This document shows, one piece after another, positions 34,858 to 48,000 of a DNA stretch of 64,000 nucleotides. Location: contig NW_006768819.1 in NCBI RefSeq assembly GCF_000204055.1, positions 352,120 through 416,119 of the forward strand, written 5' to 3'. Origin of the DNA: Melampsora larici-populina 98AG31 (taxonomy: Eukaryota; Basidiomycota; Pucciniomycetes; Pucciniales; Melampsoraceae). The position numbers and the translations under genes were made by a program. Numbering within the stretch: position 1 is the stretch's first letter; each line of letters opens with the position of its first letter. Below the pieces are notes generated by a model that did not search any database, was not told the DNA's origin, and saw only the letters and a program-made list of their open reading frames with translations.

Positions 34858-36214
34858 TTGTCAGGGTGGCTACTATCTAGAGAGTTGAGTAGTCTAGTCT
34901 TTACTCAACTCTTGGTCCTGACAAGAGCTCCTTCTGGTTATGTGGGATCTTAACTATGACATTTCATCTTAAACTGAGGAAGACAATGGTAATGGGTGTG
35001 TATTCACATCACAAGCTCTTTTAAAATGTATCCAAGAAACAGGAATCCAAGGCCCACTGTAAGTTAACAGATGTAAGGTGGTCAGCCTTTGAGCTTGGTC
35101 TTAATCTCTGAGATATGAAATCTAGAGTAGCCTGCGTCCAAAGACTAACAGGGATCTTGCCAATGTTGGGTTTCAAGAACTGAGTAATGACCAAAGAGAT
35201 CTATGTAGCTTTTAGGTACGTAGAAAGGTTCTTGATTTAAATTGATAACATTTTATAATCTAAGCTATCAGCCGGAAAGTAGAAGAATACAATGGGACTA
35301 ATAAATTTACTTGGAGTAAAGAAAAGTATGGACTATAGTTCAAGAGACTATTAAGGAGAAGAAGTGGAACTAAGATTTGGTTTACATAACCAATCTAGCT
35401 GGACTTTCATAACAGAAAAGGATGTGGAAATTTGGTTAAAGTAATTGAAGGTGAGCCGGTTCTCTTTCTTAGAGAGACTCTCTTTATTTATAGTCTTTTA
35501 TTAATGACTTATTAGATTCATCCAAAGCACTTCTTGTTTGAAGTATTCTTCTTAACTTCATGTGTTACATGAGGCGTATCTAGACTACCACTAATCTTGA
35601 TAGGTTTAGGCTCAACCTTCAAGGCATGTATCCACTGTTTTTTGAGAGGACAATCGAGTGTTGAATTCTATTGGATTTCTGAATAGCTCTGAGGCGCGAT
35701 TGAGTAAGCTTGTCTGTAACTATCTGTCTTCTAGTCCTGTTCTCTTATCAGTTCAATGTGAATGATGTTTCACCGGGTTAAACATCCTTTGATATCTGAT
35801 TGATCTCTTTTTGGAAGAGCTTGTTGGGGTTTTGGTTTATCCAAAGCCTCTTGGATGTCTTTGGGACCAAGTTGTTTATTTCACGTAGGGACACTTTGAA
35901 GTCGCCCATACAATTGCACTTTGATATTATTGTTATATTATTATTTAAGTAATACATTTCAAATACTAGACCTATATAATTTAATCTTGTAATTCCTGCT
36001 TAGAGCGGTACTTATGGCTCTTTGGTCACTCCAAAGGGCTCGAGTGCTAACAGTTGTCTTTAAAGAAATTAATTGAACATAAAGCTCATTAGTATCTGTC
36101 TTTCACTCATCTAGGACAGATATCACCAATCCTACGTACCCTATAGGATTGTTTGTCAGTATCACTAGTCTGGACTAAACTATTTCACCCCTAGCGTAAG
36201 TGCCACCCTGACAA
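34858..36214. repeat. LTR-like block with 13-bp inverted ends
   Basis: TTGTCAGGGTGGC at 34858-34870 recurs inverted at 36202-36214, so the block can be read as TGTCAGGG...CCCTGACA, 1.35 kb, with the TG...CA ends expected of an LTR. No matching 5-bp duplication flanks it (GTTGT versus ATACC). The interior is AT-rich without coding sequence. On the minus strand a transposase-like frame stops exactly at the right boundary, so it seems to interrupt that sequence. A solo LTR is the best guess; a DNA element with short terminal repeats is the alternative. Confidence 0.4.
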
Positions 36215-38307
36215 TACCAGATTTTGAAGAGATGTTGTGGTTGGGATAGCAAATTGTGAAGAACTTGCTGCAAACCCAAGGGTTGAGATTGGTGGCAAGA
36301 ATGATGCACTCTGATACAAGTGCCTCATCCTGGTACTTGACAAGCCACTTGATCATCTCAACAATTGCCTTGTCAAGGCTTGGGAAATCTGAAGTGTCTG
36401 CTGGATGAGCTTTGAGTTCTGTGATCACACGTTTGTATTCAGCTGATACAAGCCAACTGGTTGGTCCTTTTCCTTTGACTCAAGCTGTTGCATTGACAAG
36501 GGTTTGGAGCCCATTGCTGATTAGTATGGAGCTAGTCTAATCAATTAAAGCAAAAACAGTTTACCTTTAAAACCTTTTCACCAGTCCACCTGTGGGCCAT
36601 TTGGCAGGTGATATGACCGCCTTGAAAAAGGTGGCCTTCCAATCAGCTGCAAGCATAGAGCTAATAAGCTGTATGTGAAGAAGAAGAAGCTGTAAGTCAA
36701 AGATTGTACTTAGTTGAATACAATAATGCAAACACCAACCTCCCATGTCTTGCAAGCTACCTTGCGGCTCTTGTAGTGGCTGTTCCACCGAGTCTTGCAA
36801 GGGCGTGTCAACATGCAACTCTTGTAACCCAGTCAAGTTGCACATGCCTTAAAATTGTTTCACCCTGCTGCACCAGTGGCAATTTGGCCACTGACTGTAT
36901 CAATCAACAGTTAGTGGAAGGAAAGAGAATATCAGCTTAGACTGATGGCACCAAATAAAGAATTGACAAACATAAAGTCGTACTAACCTTTCCAAGGGCA
37001 AGGGCCACCAACTTGTCCTTATCACATTCCTCCCCAGGTTTGTCATTAGTATCATCTTTGTTGACACCATCAGGCTGGCCAGGAAGATTATCCTGATCCT
37101 TGTTGTCAGAGGCAGAGTCATCAATGACTTCTGCATCATCCCCATTGGTGACCTTGGGAGTTGGAACTGGAAGAGCAACACCATGTGGAATGGTTGGCTT
37201 TGCAGTACTAACCTTTTGACCGAGTGATTTAAGCCCATGCCCACTACCAGGTTGAGTTTATTGGCATAGTAGCTGAAAAGTTTTGAGGTTCCATTCCAGG
37301 TTGCCGGGTCTTCAGCTGATGCAAACACCAACTCCATTTCAGCAGTCATAGGTTAATTGTTACCACCACTGTCAGTGGTCTGCGCCACCATGTAATAAAG
37401 GCAAAAAACCAGATGCAGACATAAAACAAGAAAAAGAAACATAAACTGCAATGAAAATGGTACAAAAATTGTTCAATGGGTCTTGCAAGGAGAACCCCAA
37501 AATAGTGTTTTAAGAAAGGAAAAAAATAAGACAAAGTTAAGACATAGTTTTACATTGTTAATTGCCTGATTGTGCAAGGCCAAAAATAATATGGCTGATT
37601 GTTGCGCAGCCCAGGTTCTTGAATGAACCACTCCACCACAGTTGAAAATTTATAATTCTGCGCAAAGAGATGGACCCTCAAATTGTGCCCACAGTGGAGC
37701 ATGCATGTCTAACAACCCATATCACCAGAATCATGTTTAAGAGGTCTGGTGAAAATGTGGGTCCATTGAGGTACAAAGATAATGTTGACTTCTTGAGCTG
37801 GCTTTGAGATTCAAGCTGCTCGTTATAGGAACGGGGAAGAACCACTCCAGTGGCTATGGCTTTGTGACACATTGAGCATACTGGCTGATTCTCTTTTCCA
37901 TTGTGATGCCCCCATAGACCATAATCAGAAGTTTTTCCTTGTGAATAGTCATTGAGACACCATCAACACTTGTATTTGAGACCCTAAATGGAATTTTGGT
38001 GTGAGGGTTCTTGTAAAACATACAAAAAAAGATAATGTATCAAGATAATAAATAACACACTCACTTTAGGCGGATGAAAGAAGGTGAGAAGGTCCTTCAC
38101 AGCAAGCACTCAAGCCTTATTATAGCCAACATTGTTGGTGGATCCAACAATCTCAATGTCCAAATCTTGAGACAAGTTGATGTCAGTGACGTCATAGACC
38201 TGAGTGTGAGACAAAGACCCAAATATATAAGAAAGAAAGATGAAAATGTTGGTATGTGAATCAAAAGAATGGAGTTGATGATTCAATCTTCAAATGAACT
38301 TACATTG
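36180..38307 (-). pseudogene. Degenerate transposase-like element interrupted by hAT-2
   Basis: Several minus-strand open pieces separated by intron-like gaps and stops. The clearest is AIVEMIKWLVKYQDEALVSE followed by LATNLNPWVCSKFF (36260-36390), which resembles the region before the hAT dimerisation domain. Others are VDGVSMTIHKEKLLIMVYGG (about 37890-37965) and a VYDVTDINLSQDLDIEIVGS piece at 38207-38090 followed by a stop. The sequence resumes beyond hAT-2 at 43003-43096, since the same frame runs up to the target-site duplication there. No full protein can be assembled. The family call (hAT) is weak for all but the first piece. Confidence 0.45.
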
Positions 38308-38315
38308 GTGTGGGC

Positions 38316-41300
38316 AATGCTGGCTCGCTACGCTACGCAAAGCTTTTTTAAGCTTTTTTGATAGCGCAGCAAGATCATTTTTAATCATTCTTGGCTAGCT
38401 TTAGCGGCAGCTACTGGTGCTCAAAATTTACCGGCAGCGGAGCGGGTACGGAACAATTTCCGTCCTCTGAAACGGAAAACGTAACTGTAATTTTACGTCC
38501 TCAGAAAGGGAAAACGCAACTTGACCTTGGTCAAAAAACGATCAACGAAGTTTGAAATTAACATTGAAAATGGAGGCATAAAGACATAAATTGGCATAGA
38601 TGAGTGATAAGATGGGGCATAGGCATAGGAAATAATTTGAGAGAAAGAAAGAAAACGAAAGACAAAAAATAATATTTGGACCAACTACACAACTTCATGA
38701 TCTGAGAGTGTCAAACATTTCCACCTTTGGTCTTACTTATGTAATCGATGACCTTTTCCACCTTGCTAAATGCTTGAGGTAAAGGCACAGCTTGCCGACG
38801 CCACATCCTACTGCCGACAGAAGTCTCGATTGTTTGGGGACGCATAGAGGCTCGGTTTGCAGAACAAACCGCGCCAGCCACTGTGAAAAGTCGTTCGCCT
38901 GGAGCTGAGGAGGCTGAAACACTGAGGTAGTCTCGAGCAAGAGTCGCCAAGATAGGGTACTTGCCTTCGTGCTCCTGTGTTAATCACATATATCAGTACA
39001 TGTTGAGGAAGATTGAAACCTGAAAGATATAATGAAAAATCAAAATAAGAAAGTACTAACATTCCACCAGTCCAAGGCGCATTGTGGATTCAAGAGCTGT
39101 GAAGGATCATCATAGCTCAAAGGATCTAACCCTTGGAGGTAGCGATCTAACTCGCCAAGATCACTTGAGGTATTAGCACATTTGTAGAGCTCAAAGACCT
39201 TTGGTAGCTTTGTTTTGACTGAAGGATTTGAGACGAAGATAATATCATCATCATCACTTGAACTAGATGGAATGGGCTTGCGAGAGATTTCCTCATGACG
39301 TTCCTTGTATCGGGTTCGTAGCAATTCATCGGCACGGCCGTTCATGCCCAAATGATCTTCAAAGCTTAAAGAAAAGAAACCGAGCCGGAAGCTAGGGTGA
39401 AAGATAGTAGCCAGGACTAAGGAGTCACAACTTGCGGCTTTGTCCAAGTATTTGTTGGTTCGCCGCAGCATCTCATGTATCATTGGATACATGGGATCGT
39501 CGTCCATGAGACCATTGAGTCGAGCTTCAAGTGAATGCTTGAGCTCACAATATTCGTGCAAGACCATACAACCAGTAGGACCATCACCCTCCATCCTGCG
39601 ACACAAACCTCGCAAAGGCTGTTCCGGAGTGAACAGTTATTAGCCATCTAATATTAATACAGCTCAAGTATTGAAGAACTCACGATCAACTCTTGTATCA
39701 CTTCTTGAAGTGATTCCCAGTCGCCAACCGAAAAGACGAGTTCTCGAAAATATCCAAGTTTAGTTTTTCGTGAACGACGCTTTTTGGCATGGACCTTGGC
39801 CAGATCCTCCTTCATCATCTCATCGATAATCTGAGACGTTGAAGAGAGTAGGGGAGGGATCATCAGTGTATAATCATTAGGAATGATTATACAAAAGAAC
39901 TTACATCTCTTGCAGCATACATACGTTCCCATCGATCGAGTTCGATATTCCATCGTATACCGTATTCAGCCAAGAGAGCAAGTAGGGGAGGACCTTCCTT
40001 CGTTTCCTTGCGCTTGTTGTTGACAATCACACGGCGGTGGTTGAAGTCTTCCCGCCAAGCTGCCGATCGAGTCAGTTTTTTATTTACTATGTTGAGCTAC
40101 ATCACCACAAAAGTCAGCACATATGACTTCATCAAAAGAGAGCAAAGCCCTTGAGAAAGCCAAAACTTACATTTTGGATCAATCGAGCCATGCGAGTCCG
40201 TGCAAGACCTTTCTTAGTACGGGAAGCAGTTGCTCGAGGGGGTTCAGGATCTTCAGGATCTTCATCATCAAATTCCACACATTCTTCCTCGGGTTCATCC
40301 TCATCATCAGAATCCAGAAGAAGTCCAATATCACAAGCATCGTCCTCACTTTCAAGATCGTTAGATGTTGATTTGACAGGTTCTTCGACATCTAGCACAA
40401 TACTTTCGTCCTCTTCGGCCACAGATTCCATCGCGTCTATGTTAGGGAAATTGGCGAGTGTTGCATGTTGATGACGCTTTGGTTTAATTCCAAGGGCGTC
40501 CAGTCCAGCATGAACAACGAGGCCCGTCTTGTGGCAGATGCAGAAGACATGCATCGTCTTTGGTTTCCAGTGGCAAGTCGGGTCATGTTCGAGAAATTGA
40601 CGTTGTAGCTCGGTCCCCAAGGTCATGTTGTTTAATCCGGAGTCAGATGACATAGCAATCATGTGCTGGGATTGAAATTAAGGTGAACGAAAATGAAAGA
40701 AAGAAAGAAGATATAAAAATTAGCAATAAAGAAATTAAATATGTCAAACGAAAAGAAAACAAAGACTTATCTTTGAGCACAGATTGTGTTTTTTAAGAAC
40801 CGTTGCGAGTGGCGCGGCAAGCCATTCACCTTTGTGATGCCATGCCACCAGCTTCAAGCAAAGATGTCGGACCACGTAATTCCAGTCCTTGTCGACGTAA
40901 GCCACCAACGCTCCAATGAACGCATGTCGATTGCGCGAAACAGTCCATACATCTTGAATCAAGGTGAACATACTTGTGAGAGACTGGATGAAATGGTAGA
41001 AGATATGTAAGCATATCTTCTTAAAAAAAGATGATCATAAATCGAAGAGAACTTACTGTGAGTTCTTTGACCACGGATTCGCGAAGTCCAACGTAAAGTC
41101 GCTTGGCCTCCTCAGCAGACCATTTACGTTTGTACACTTGGATGCCGGGTCGAAGATACATGAGAATTGTACGTAGCATTGGGTGCTCAATGATAGTCCA
41201 AGGGAGACTACTTGTGACCTGCCATAAACTGATCATCTGGTTCACCACCAGATTATCGAATTCGGGAACCGGCAGAAGAAAGTTGTCCATTGACGCTGCA

Positions 41301-42994
41301 TGTTGACTCTGAATCTTCCTTGCCTTGATTTCAGCTTGAGTCGGAGGTATCTTCGCACCAGTTCTGATTGCTTGATTGCGGCGTGGACAGCCCGAGCTGT
41401 TCTTGCCAGCCTGGCTTGATCCGTCTCGATGAACACGGAGATTCGATTTCTAGCTTCCACTGATGCGCACCTCTTTTTGACAATACTTACACTTCAAAGT
41501 CAAAGGTGGCTCTGACCGATCCTAGAATCAAACAAAATTGCAAAAAACAACAATATAAATAAATAAATATTAGTTGACATTGATGAGCCGGACTTACATC
41601 ATGTGGGCGATGGTACGGTTCGCCAAAGAACAGAATTGGTGGATCGTAATCATCCTTGGGGTCTTTGTTTCCCCGGACTCGCTTACGTACTCGGCTGTTG
41701 TCATCGTCAGAGTCTTGATCGAGGTTCAGGGTGACACCAGCTTCAGCCGCCATAGCCTAAAATAGAAAATCAGACGTATAGTGAGTTAGAGATAAGAGAT
41801 AAAGAATTAGAGATAGAGGTGTAATAGTTGAAATGACTTACCAAGTTCAACTCGGCCTCAGTATCCTTACGTCGGGGTCCACTCTTCTTATTCACAACCT
41901 TAGATTTACCTTTGCTGGGACCGGCTAGGGTACTTCGTTTGGGGGCTGGAGCAATCTTTTGAGCGGGTCCACTGATGACTTCAGGTGTGTCGGTGTCATC
42001 TTCAGCTTCAGTGTTGATTGTAGATCCAGGAATTGACAAAGAGCGGGCACGCTTGCTCTTGCCTTTGTCCTTTGTGTTGGTTGATGTCAAGAGTTGTTGA
42101 TTGGTGATGGAAAAAGTGAAAGACAAGCTGGGGAGCGCTTGGCGGCTGTCAGATGGAGGACAAATCATACCAGGTCCTAGACGTGCCGGAGTAGTAATCC
42201 GGCCAGATCGACGGGGAGCAGCGTCATCCGTCTCGTAACCTGAGGCTGAGTTGAAGGGCAGAGTGCTTTGGGATGGATCCATAGGAAACGATTATAGTAT
42301 TTTCAATATCAAGATAAAGATTATTCAATATAATGAGAAAGAGAGAAAGATACGATTTGTTAATTATTTTGAAAGGAATTTTTCGAGTTTTTTAAGTGAG
42401 TTTTGAGACGAGCAGTGATAGTATAATATGAAAAAACCAAGAAGCAGGTCAGTGAACGAAAAGATTAGGTCAACAACTGGCAATGATATGAGCAAAGATA
42501 CTGACCAATTTGAATCTACATGACCGCCATCATATAATGGTCGTCCATGCCTCTCGCCATGATCGTACAGCGCACAGTCAAAGAAGGTGTCAAGGATCTT
42601 GGAAATTGTTACGCCCGCCACCGTGTGAATCGATTGACTTGAGGCTTGAGATGATGAGAACATTGGTGACCTATAGAGTGAGTTTGTTGAGGCTTGAGTT
42701 GATGGATGGAAAGATTGGTGTACTGAGGCTTGAGTTGATGGATGGAAAGATCGGTGTACGATACTGTACAGTGTTTGGTGTGGCTTTGACCCCAGAACTG
42801 GGAAGCGGTACTGAGTACCACCCTAACCCATCCCCAGAATTGGGAAGCGGTACTGAGTACCCGTTACCCAATTTGGGTTTTCTGGGATAGTGTAACTCCG
42901 GACAAGTTACCGGCCAAGGTGCAAAATTGGTACCGAAGGTCAGTTGCGCTAGAGCAACGCTAACCGCTTCTTCAGCGCAACTGAGCCAGCATTG
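38316..42994 (-). mobile_element. Second hAT transposon (hAT-2), 4.7 kb, with 8-bp target-site duplication
   Basis: The ends read AATGCTGGCTC (38316) and its inverse (42984-42994), flanked by GTGTGGGC at 38308-38315 and 42995-43002; one base of ambiguity exists at the junctions. The interior carries a nine-exon transposase on the minus strand. Subterminal sequence at the 5' side has repeated units (a GAGGCTTGAGTTGATGGATG block twice at 42690-42750, and a GGGAAGCGGTACTGAGTACC block twice at 42800-42860). Its ends are unrelated to hAT-1, so it is a separate family. It sits inside an older degenerate element. Confidence 0.88.
38711..42282 (-). pseudogene. hAT-2 transposase, one stop and one lost splice donor
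   Basis: Nine exons keep phase 0 throughout: 42282-41842, 41756-41598, 41521-41057, 40983-40771, 40665-40171, 40096-39905, 39830-39684, 39618-39061, 38974-38711, 978 codons in all. A BED finger is visible (KCKYCQKEVRISGS then KSNLRVHRDG) but a TAG at 41452-41450 lies inside it. The donor after exon 4 reads AAG|ATAAGT instead of GT. Other landmarks: DVWTVSRNRHAFIGAL (first Asp), MSSDSGLNN (second Asp), FCICHKTGLVVHAGL, IRWNIELDRWERMYAARD, and the dimerisation domain YPILATLARDYLSVSASSAP with ERLFTVAGAV. Acidic tracts lie at about 40240-40420. All else is open, so inactivation looks recent. Confidence 0.85.
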
Positions 42995-43129
42995 GTGTGG
43001 GCTCTCTTTGATGATTGGGAAGGACATTGTGTTGGACTGGTCATGGCAAACGGGTATCTTTACTGGTAGAAAAACAAGTCTAGAAAGTATAATCAAGTTG
43101 ATTGTCAGTCTTATATTAGATATAATGAT

Positions 43130-44350
43130 TGCAGCTCCCAGCTACTAGGCTCTGGCAGTCCAGAGAATACCACAACTTCATGAAAGATTCATGAAAGCTT
43201 CAGAAAGATTTCAAAATGACTTCAACATAAGATTGTATGAGGCACCAGTGGTATGAGGGCATTTGACTGTCATACCACCAAAATTCTGTTGTCTCATATG
43301 TCATAATAAATCTGTCCACACCTGATCCGGTATTCAGAAATCAAGAATATATAGTCTAATAAACTTTATCATGTGAAGTGACTGAGCTATTGAGGTTTGA
43401 AAAAAAAATCAAGGATAAAAAATACTACTTTGGTACTATACATAAGACTTGGATCTTGAATAACTTCAATCTTTCTCATAATACATATAGATTAAATTTG
43501 ATAATATACTCCGCACTATGTTTCTCCACATATCCGTCTCCTACAGCCTTTGTCTATGGGTAGTATTTTTGTATGTAATTTCTGGTTATATACAGAAGTT
43601 GAATTTTCTGAAATTCTCTGACCTTGAGGCCAATTGCGATTGAATGTAGGGTGCATGTAAATAATGATTTCCAAAAGTTTTTGCCATCAATCTTATATTC
43701 ATATCCTTCCTAGAATCAACAAATCAAGGAAAGATTGTACTGCTCATGTAGAATTCACATAAAAATATGAGTTTTAGACACAGGCTACAAAAATCAAAAA
43801 TGTAGAAAAGTGTATTGTGAAGTGGAAGATAAAATTTATTGCATATGTATATTGATGAAGATCTGAGATATCCACAATCCCATTCTTAACTATGGTACAA
43901 AAATAATATTTTCCATCTGTGATTCTTTTTTCAAACCCCAATTACCCAGTCAATTTACATGATAAAGTTTAATAGACTATATATTATTGATGTGTGAATA
44001 CAGGAGCAGGCGTGTAGAGATTTATGATGCCATATGATGCTGCCGCAATTTTGGTGGCACTGCCAGCATAGATGCCTTGGGTTGAGAAATCCGAGGCATC
44101 ATCGGAGGCAAATCCTCGGACCCTGAGAATTACCTCAGATCAAAAGCTCGGGAAGCTTCTGTCCGAGGTTTTGCATCCGAGGATACCTTGGATTTTGTAA
44201 TCCGAGGTAAATATGTTGGCGGTGTGGTATGACAGGCAAATGGCCCCACACAATCTTAGGTTGAGGTCATTTCGAAATCTTTCTGAAGATTTCATGAGGC
44301 TTTCATGGAGTCAGTGATAGGCTCAGGGAGGCCAGATCCCATTGGATGGG
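43130..44350. mobile_element. Fold-back element with copia-derived arms
   Basis: Bases 43172-43300 are matched in inverse orientation by 44215-44310. Further in, 43313-43372 is matched inverted by 43957-44010 (shared core TATAGTCTATTAAACTTTATCATG on one strand). The outer part of each arm resembles the minus-strand copia gag/protease remnant at 17390-17560. The centre (43380-43950) is AT-rich. The whole could form a hairpin of over 1 kb. Whether it is a true fold-back transposon or two inverted insertions of one repeat cannot be decided by eye. Confidence 0.6.
43490..43660. repeat. Dispersed repeat, copy 1
   Basis: Matches 63485-63650 in direct orientation with scattered changes; shared strings include TATGTTTCTCCACAT, AGCCTTTGTCTA and GGATTTTCTGAA-type sequence. 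It lies in the centre of the fold-back element. A block just upstream (43375-43425) also resembles 61795-61840. Confidence 0.6.
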
Positions 44351-45059
44351 GGCTGTGGATAGATACATATCTAGACTTACTTTTCCTCAAGGAGTGAGCT
44401 TAGCCTTTGGAGCCTTGGTCTTTTGTTTGGTTGGAGTTGGTGGTTGGGGTGATGCAGCACAATGAGGAAGTGGGCCAGGTGAGCTGTCTTCAGCAGCTGA
44501 TGATATGCTTTGAGAAGTCCGTGAGTCTGTTGGAGTGGCAACAAATTCAGACTAGGTACAAACCCAGCTTGCTGGTCAAAGGCTTTGACCGGATGACTTA
44601 CCTGGTACCTGGAGGGTACTTTGACTGAAGCTCCAAGAAAGGCTGGGAGAAGGAGCCATAAAAATCATGTTGAGATCAATGGAAGAAAAGGTTGTAATGG
44701 ATGATTATTATGGAAGTAATAAGATTGAAATCAAAGGTTAGAACAATTCTTAGTTCTCTGATGAGATCAATGAGAAAACAAAATGTACTCACTTGAAAAA
44801 AACCTTTTGAGTCCTTGTGATATACAAACCACAAGCTAGCCAGCACCAAATAAATGTACAGGGGGTAGCTTTGACTGTTAAAACGGGCAAGTCAACCATT
44901 TTGAAGCAACGAATGGCATTTGTCAATGTGGAATTGAGAAGAGTCACAAAGTCACTACCACCAACCCTGTACCCAGACTGTACCCCTGGGCACAGGTATT
45001 TGCTCCGCTATATAGTGGAGCTACCTAGGCCCTGGAGTTGAAGGTCTGACCAGGGTTGG
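44351..45059. other. Repeat-derived sequence
   Basis: No gene is supported. The minus strand near 44470-44395 can encode a Pro/Thr/Lys-rich piece (PPTPTKQKTKAPKAKLTP), possibly the N-terminal tail of a transposase. It has no continuation through the fold-back element. Confidence 0.35.
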
Positions 45060-48000
45060 TAGGAGACTAGCGTTGTAGTATTTAAAGTTCAACAAGAGCT
45101 TTACAACACCTAAGAAGGGATAATCTACTACGTGTAATATAGTAGAAGTTGCCTAAAGACTGCCTTCTTCAAAGAAACCAGCACAAGGGCACTTGCTGAC
45201 CACTTTGTGATAACAGAGAAAAAGATAAAGGCACCAGAGAAATAAAGCAATACTGTTTGTTAAGTCTTATTCCCAGATTTTAAGCGCAAAAAAATCACAC
45301 ACTATGTTTATTACTAGCAATACTGTTGTAAGTATTATTCCCAATTAGACTTGTAGTCTTTAACACACGTAAATAAATTTCTCCTTGCTTTGAAGGGGCG
45401 GATTTAAGTGATCTTAGTACAAATATAGTAAATAAATGATGATTTATAACAAAACACCAAAGGTATAAGATGCAGAAAAGGGCGCTACAATCCTAAAATC
45501 ATCAAGGAGTACTTATATCCACATGTAACAACTTTCACAACAGTCAACAACTTCAAAAAACCAATCAAATCCGCCTAAATAACCCTAAAAACCATGTAAT
45601 GACGCAATGTAATAATCTTGTTAACTTACTAATGTATGATGTAATTTTCACAGCCAAAAGTGATCAATGACGCAATGATGTAATGTACAGCACTTCTTAT
45701 GATGAATACAGGTGATTTTTTCCTTGTAAACTAGCTGAAACCCAATTTTTGAGATTACGAATTTTTTCAGATGTGCTCCAATTTTTGATTACTAAAGTGC
45801 ATCTTGTAGCCCACGTGTTACTGATCATTTCTGACACCTACATGACCTACTTCTGATGAGTGATGAGTAAGATATTGAGTTGTGAAGTTAAGGTTTTTGG
45901 TGTTACATGTGACTTGTGACTGTAAATTCGAGATTCACACCAATTTCTTATTTCCCTTATAACTTTTTACATACACCTCCGTTACTAATGATTTAAAGGG
46001 TGTTCATTATGTAATCCACTCTTCTGCGTTGAATGAGCTATCTACCAACTTATTCTGACGTCATTTGGCATATGTAATTAGCTGAAAACCTCCATTTTCG
46101 ACGATTTTCACCTATTTTCTTCACTTTTCACAGCTGCTACTCTCTTTTCCTTGCTCATGTAATATGAAATAATCTTTTACAACCTTAAAATCCCGGAAAA
46201 TCCTCTTGGCAACCTTAATTTCCACTACTACCACCATCACATATGTAAACTACACGTATAACCCTTGTTTACCATCCTCAAAAAAGTACCTTTCTGCTAA
46301 TAACTTTTGTCTTTCCTTATCAACCTCCCAGATTAAAATTTTTACTGTGTAATAAAATGTTGTTCTTTCATATTCTAACCCTAATAAACCCATAACTTAA
46401 TTATTAATACCCTAAAAACCATTTCTCAACCTGTATACCTATATTTTCGAGTTTTTCTTATGTTTTTTCTTTCTTTCTTTTTGTAATAACTTTGTAAGTA
46501 AACTATAATGATCTTAAGAATATATTTGAAATAAGATGACATAATATTGAGTTAATAACTACACATAAGCCTCTAAGAGCTTCAATTGATCTAAAAACCT
46601 TCATTTCAAATTTTCTACTACACTTAAGTTTCCTAATAATTTGATAAAGTTATAATGATTAATTTTCTTGATTGATCCCATAAATAGATCACCACACCGG
46701 TCAACAGGCAAACAACAGTCCTGCTGACAATCTTTCAAACATTCCACCTCATCATTTTGAATACTTTGGACTTCTTTCACTTTTTCTTTCAACCCCATTC
46801 CTCCTCTTTTTTTCTCACCCAATTTTCAAATCGTCACTCTCATCATACTCCTCTCTGAATTTGTGGATATCCTTGTCCAGGGTTTTCCAGAGCTCAATCC
46901 AACACTTCATGTGTGGAACCTCATTTGATTTGCTATCCTCACAGCCAAGCTGGCCATCTGTAGCAAAGACAGATGAACAATAACACAGGGCCTGTTGCAC
47001 CAGTGGGTCACATGGTTTAAAGGTCAGGATGAGCCCCAGCCTGTCGGGCACAGAGACCACCCAGACCAACCCCTCAAGCAAAAAGCAAAAACAAAGGCCA
47101 GCTTCCGAGCCGGCTCTGCCCTTGCAATGATTTATACCCAGACCCCTAGCCCAACCCCCGTCACTGAAAAATTGTTGTCCCACTGATTTTCCGGTTTTCT
47201 GCTGAATCCGCGCAAGTTTCCAATTTGGCCAAGGCATTTCTGGGTTACAATCTGCTATATTCAATCATTTTTCCCCTGTACCCAAATTTTTCAACAATTG
47301 ATAAATTCTTTTTTTATTGGCCTCACTTCCTCTACTCACTCTTGAAATGCAATTTTTGTATTTACTTACTGTATCCATTGGCTCTTCCCTTACTTGATTA
47401 AAAAAATTATATGTTTATAGTCTGCCTGCAGCACTTGGTTCTCCAAGGAAAATCAGGGATCTTGATACCTCAGCTTGGCTTCCAAACCGACAGAGCAGGC
47501 TTGGTGTTGGGGACTTTCTGGATCTTGCCCAACAACCGTACGGTGTGGTAATCAATCTATGAGACCAATCATGAAATAAAAAAAATCAAATTTTAAATTA
47601 CATCAATTATATTACATATATTTGAATATCTACATCATTTTATCATTTAAACCAACTTAATAAGATAAGTATAAACTATTCACAAATAAATTAAAAAAAG
47701 AAAAGAAAGAAAAAACATAAGAAAAACTTGAAAATATAGGTATACAGGTTGAGAAATGGTTTTTCAGGTAGTATTATCAGGTTTATGGGTTTAGCAGGGT
47801 TATAATAATAAATAGGAGCACTATATTAGTCAGTAACAACTTTAATCTTGATGGTTGATAAGAGAAAATAGAAGTTACCAAGGAAATGGGAAGAAGTCAA
47901 AGTTGGTAAACAAGGGTTTACAGGTAGTTTTACATATGTAACAGTGGTATTAGTAATATTTAAGGGTGCCAAGAGTGTTTGAAAGGATCTTCACGGTTGG

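Noticed and set aside
46815..47264. 149-codon minus-strand frame in the core of the long-inverted-repeat element
   Set aside because: No recognisable motif; composition and location suggest transposon core but no protein could be named.
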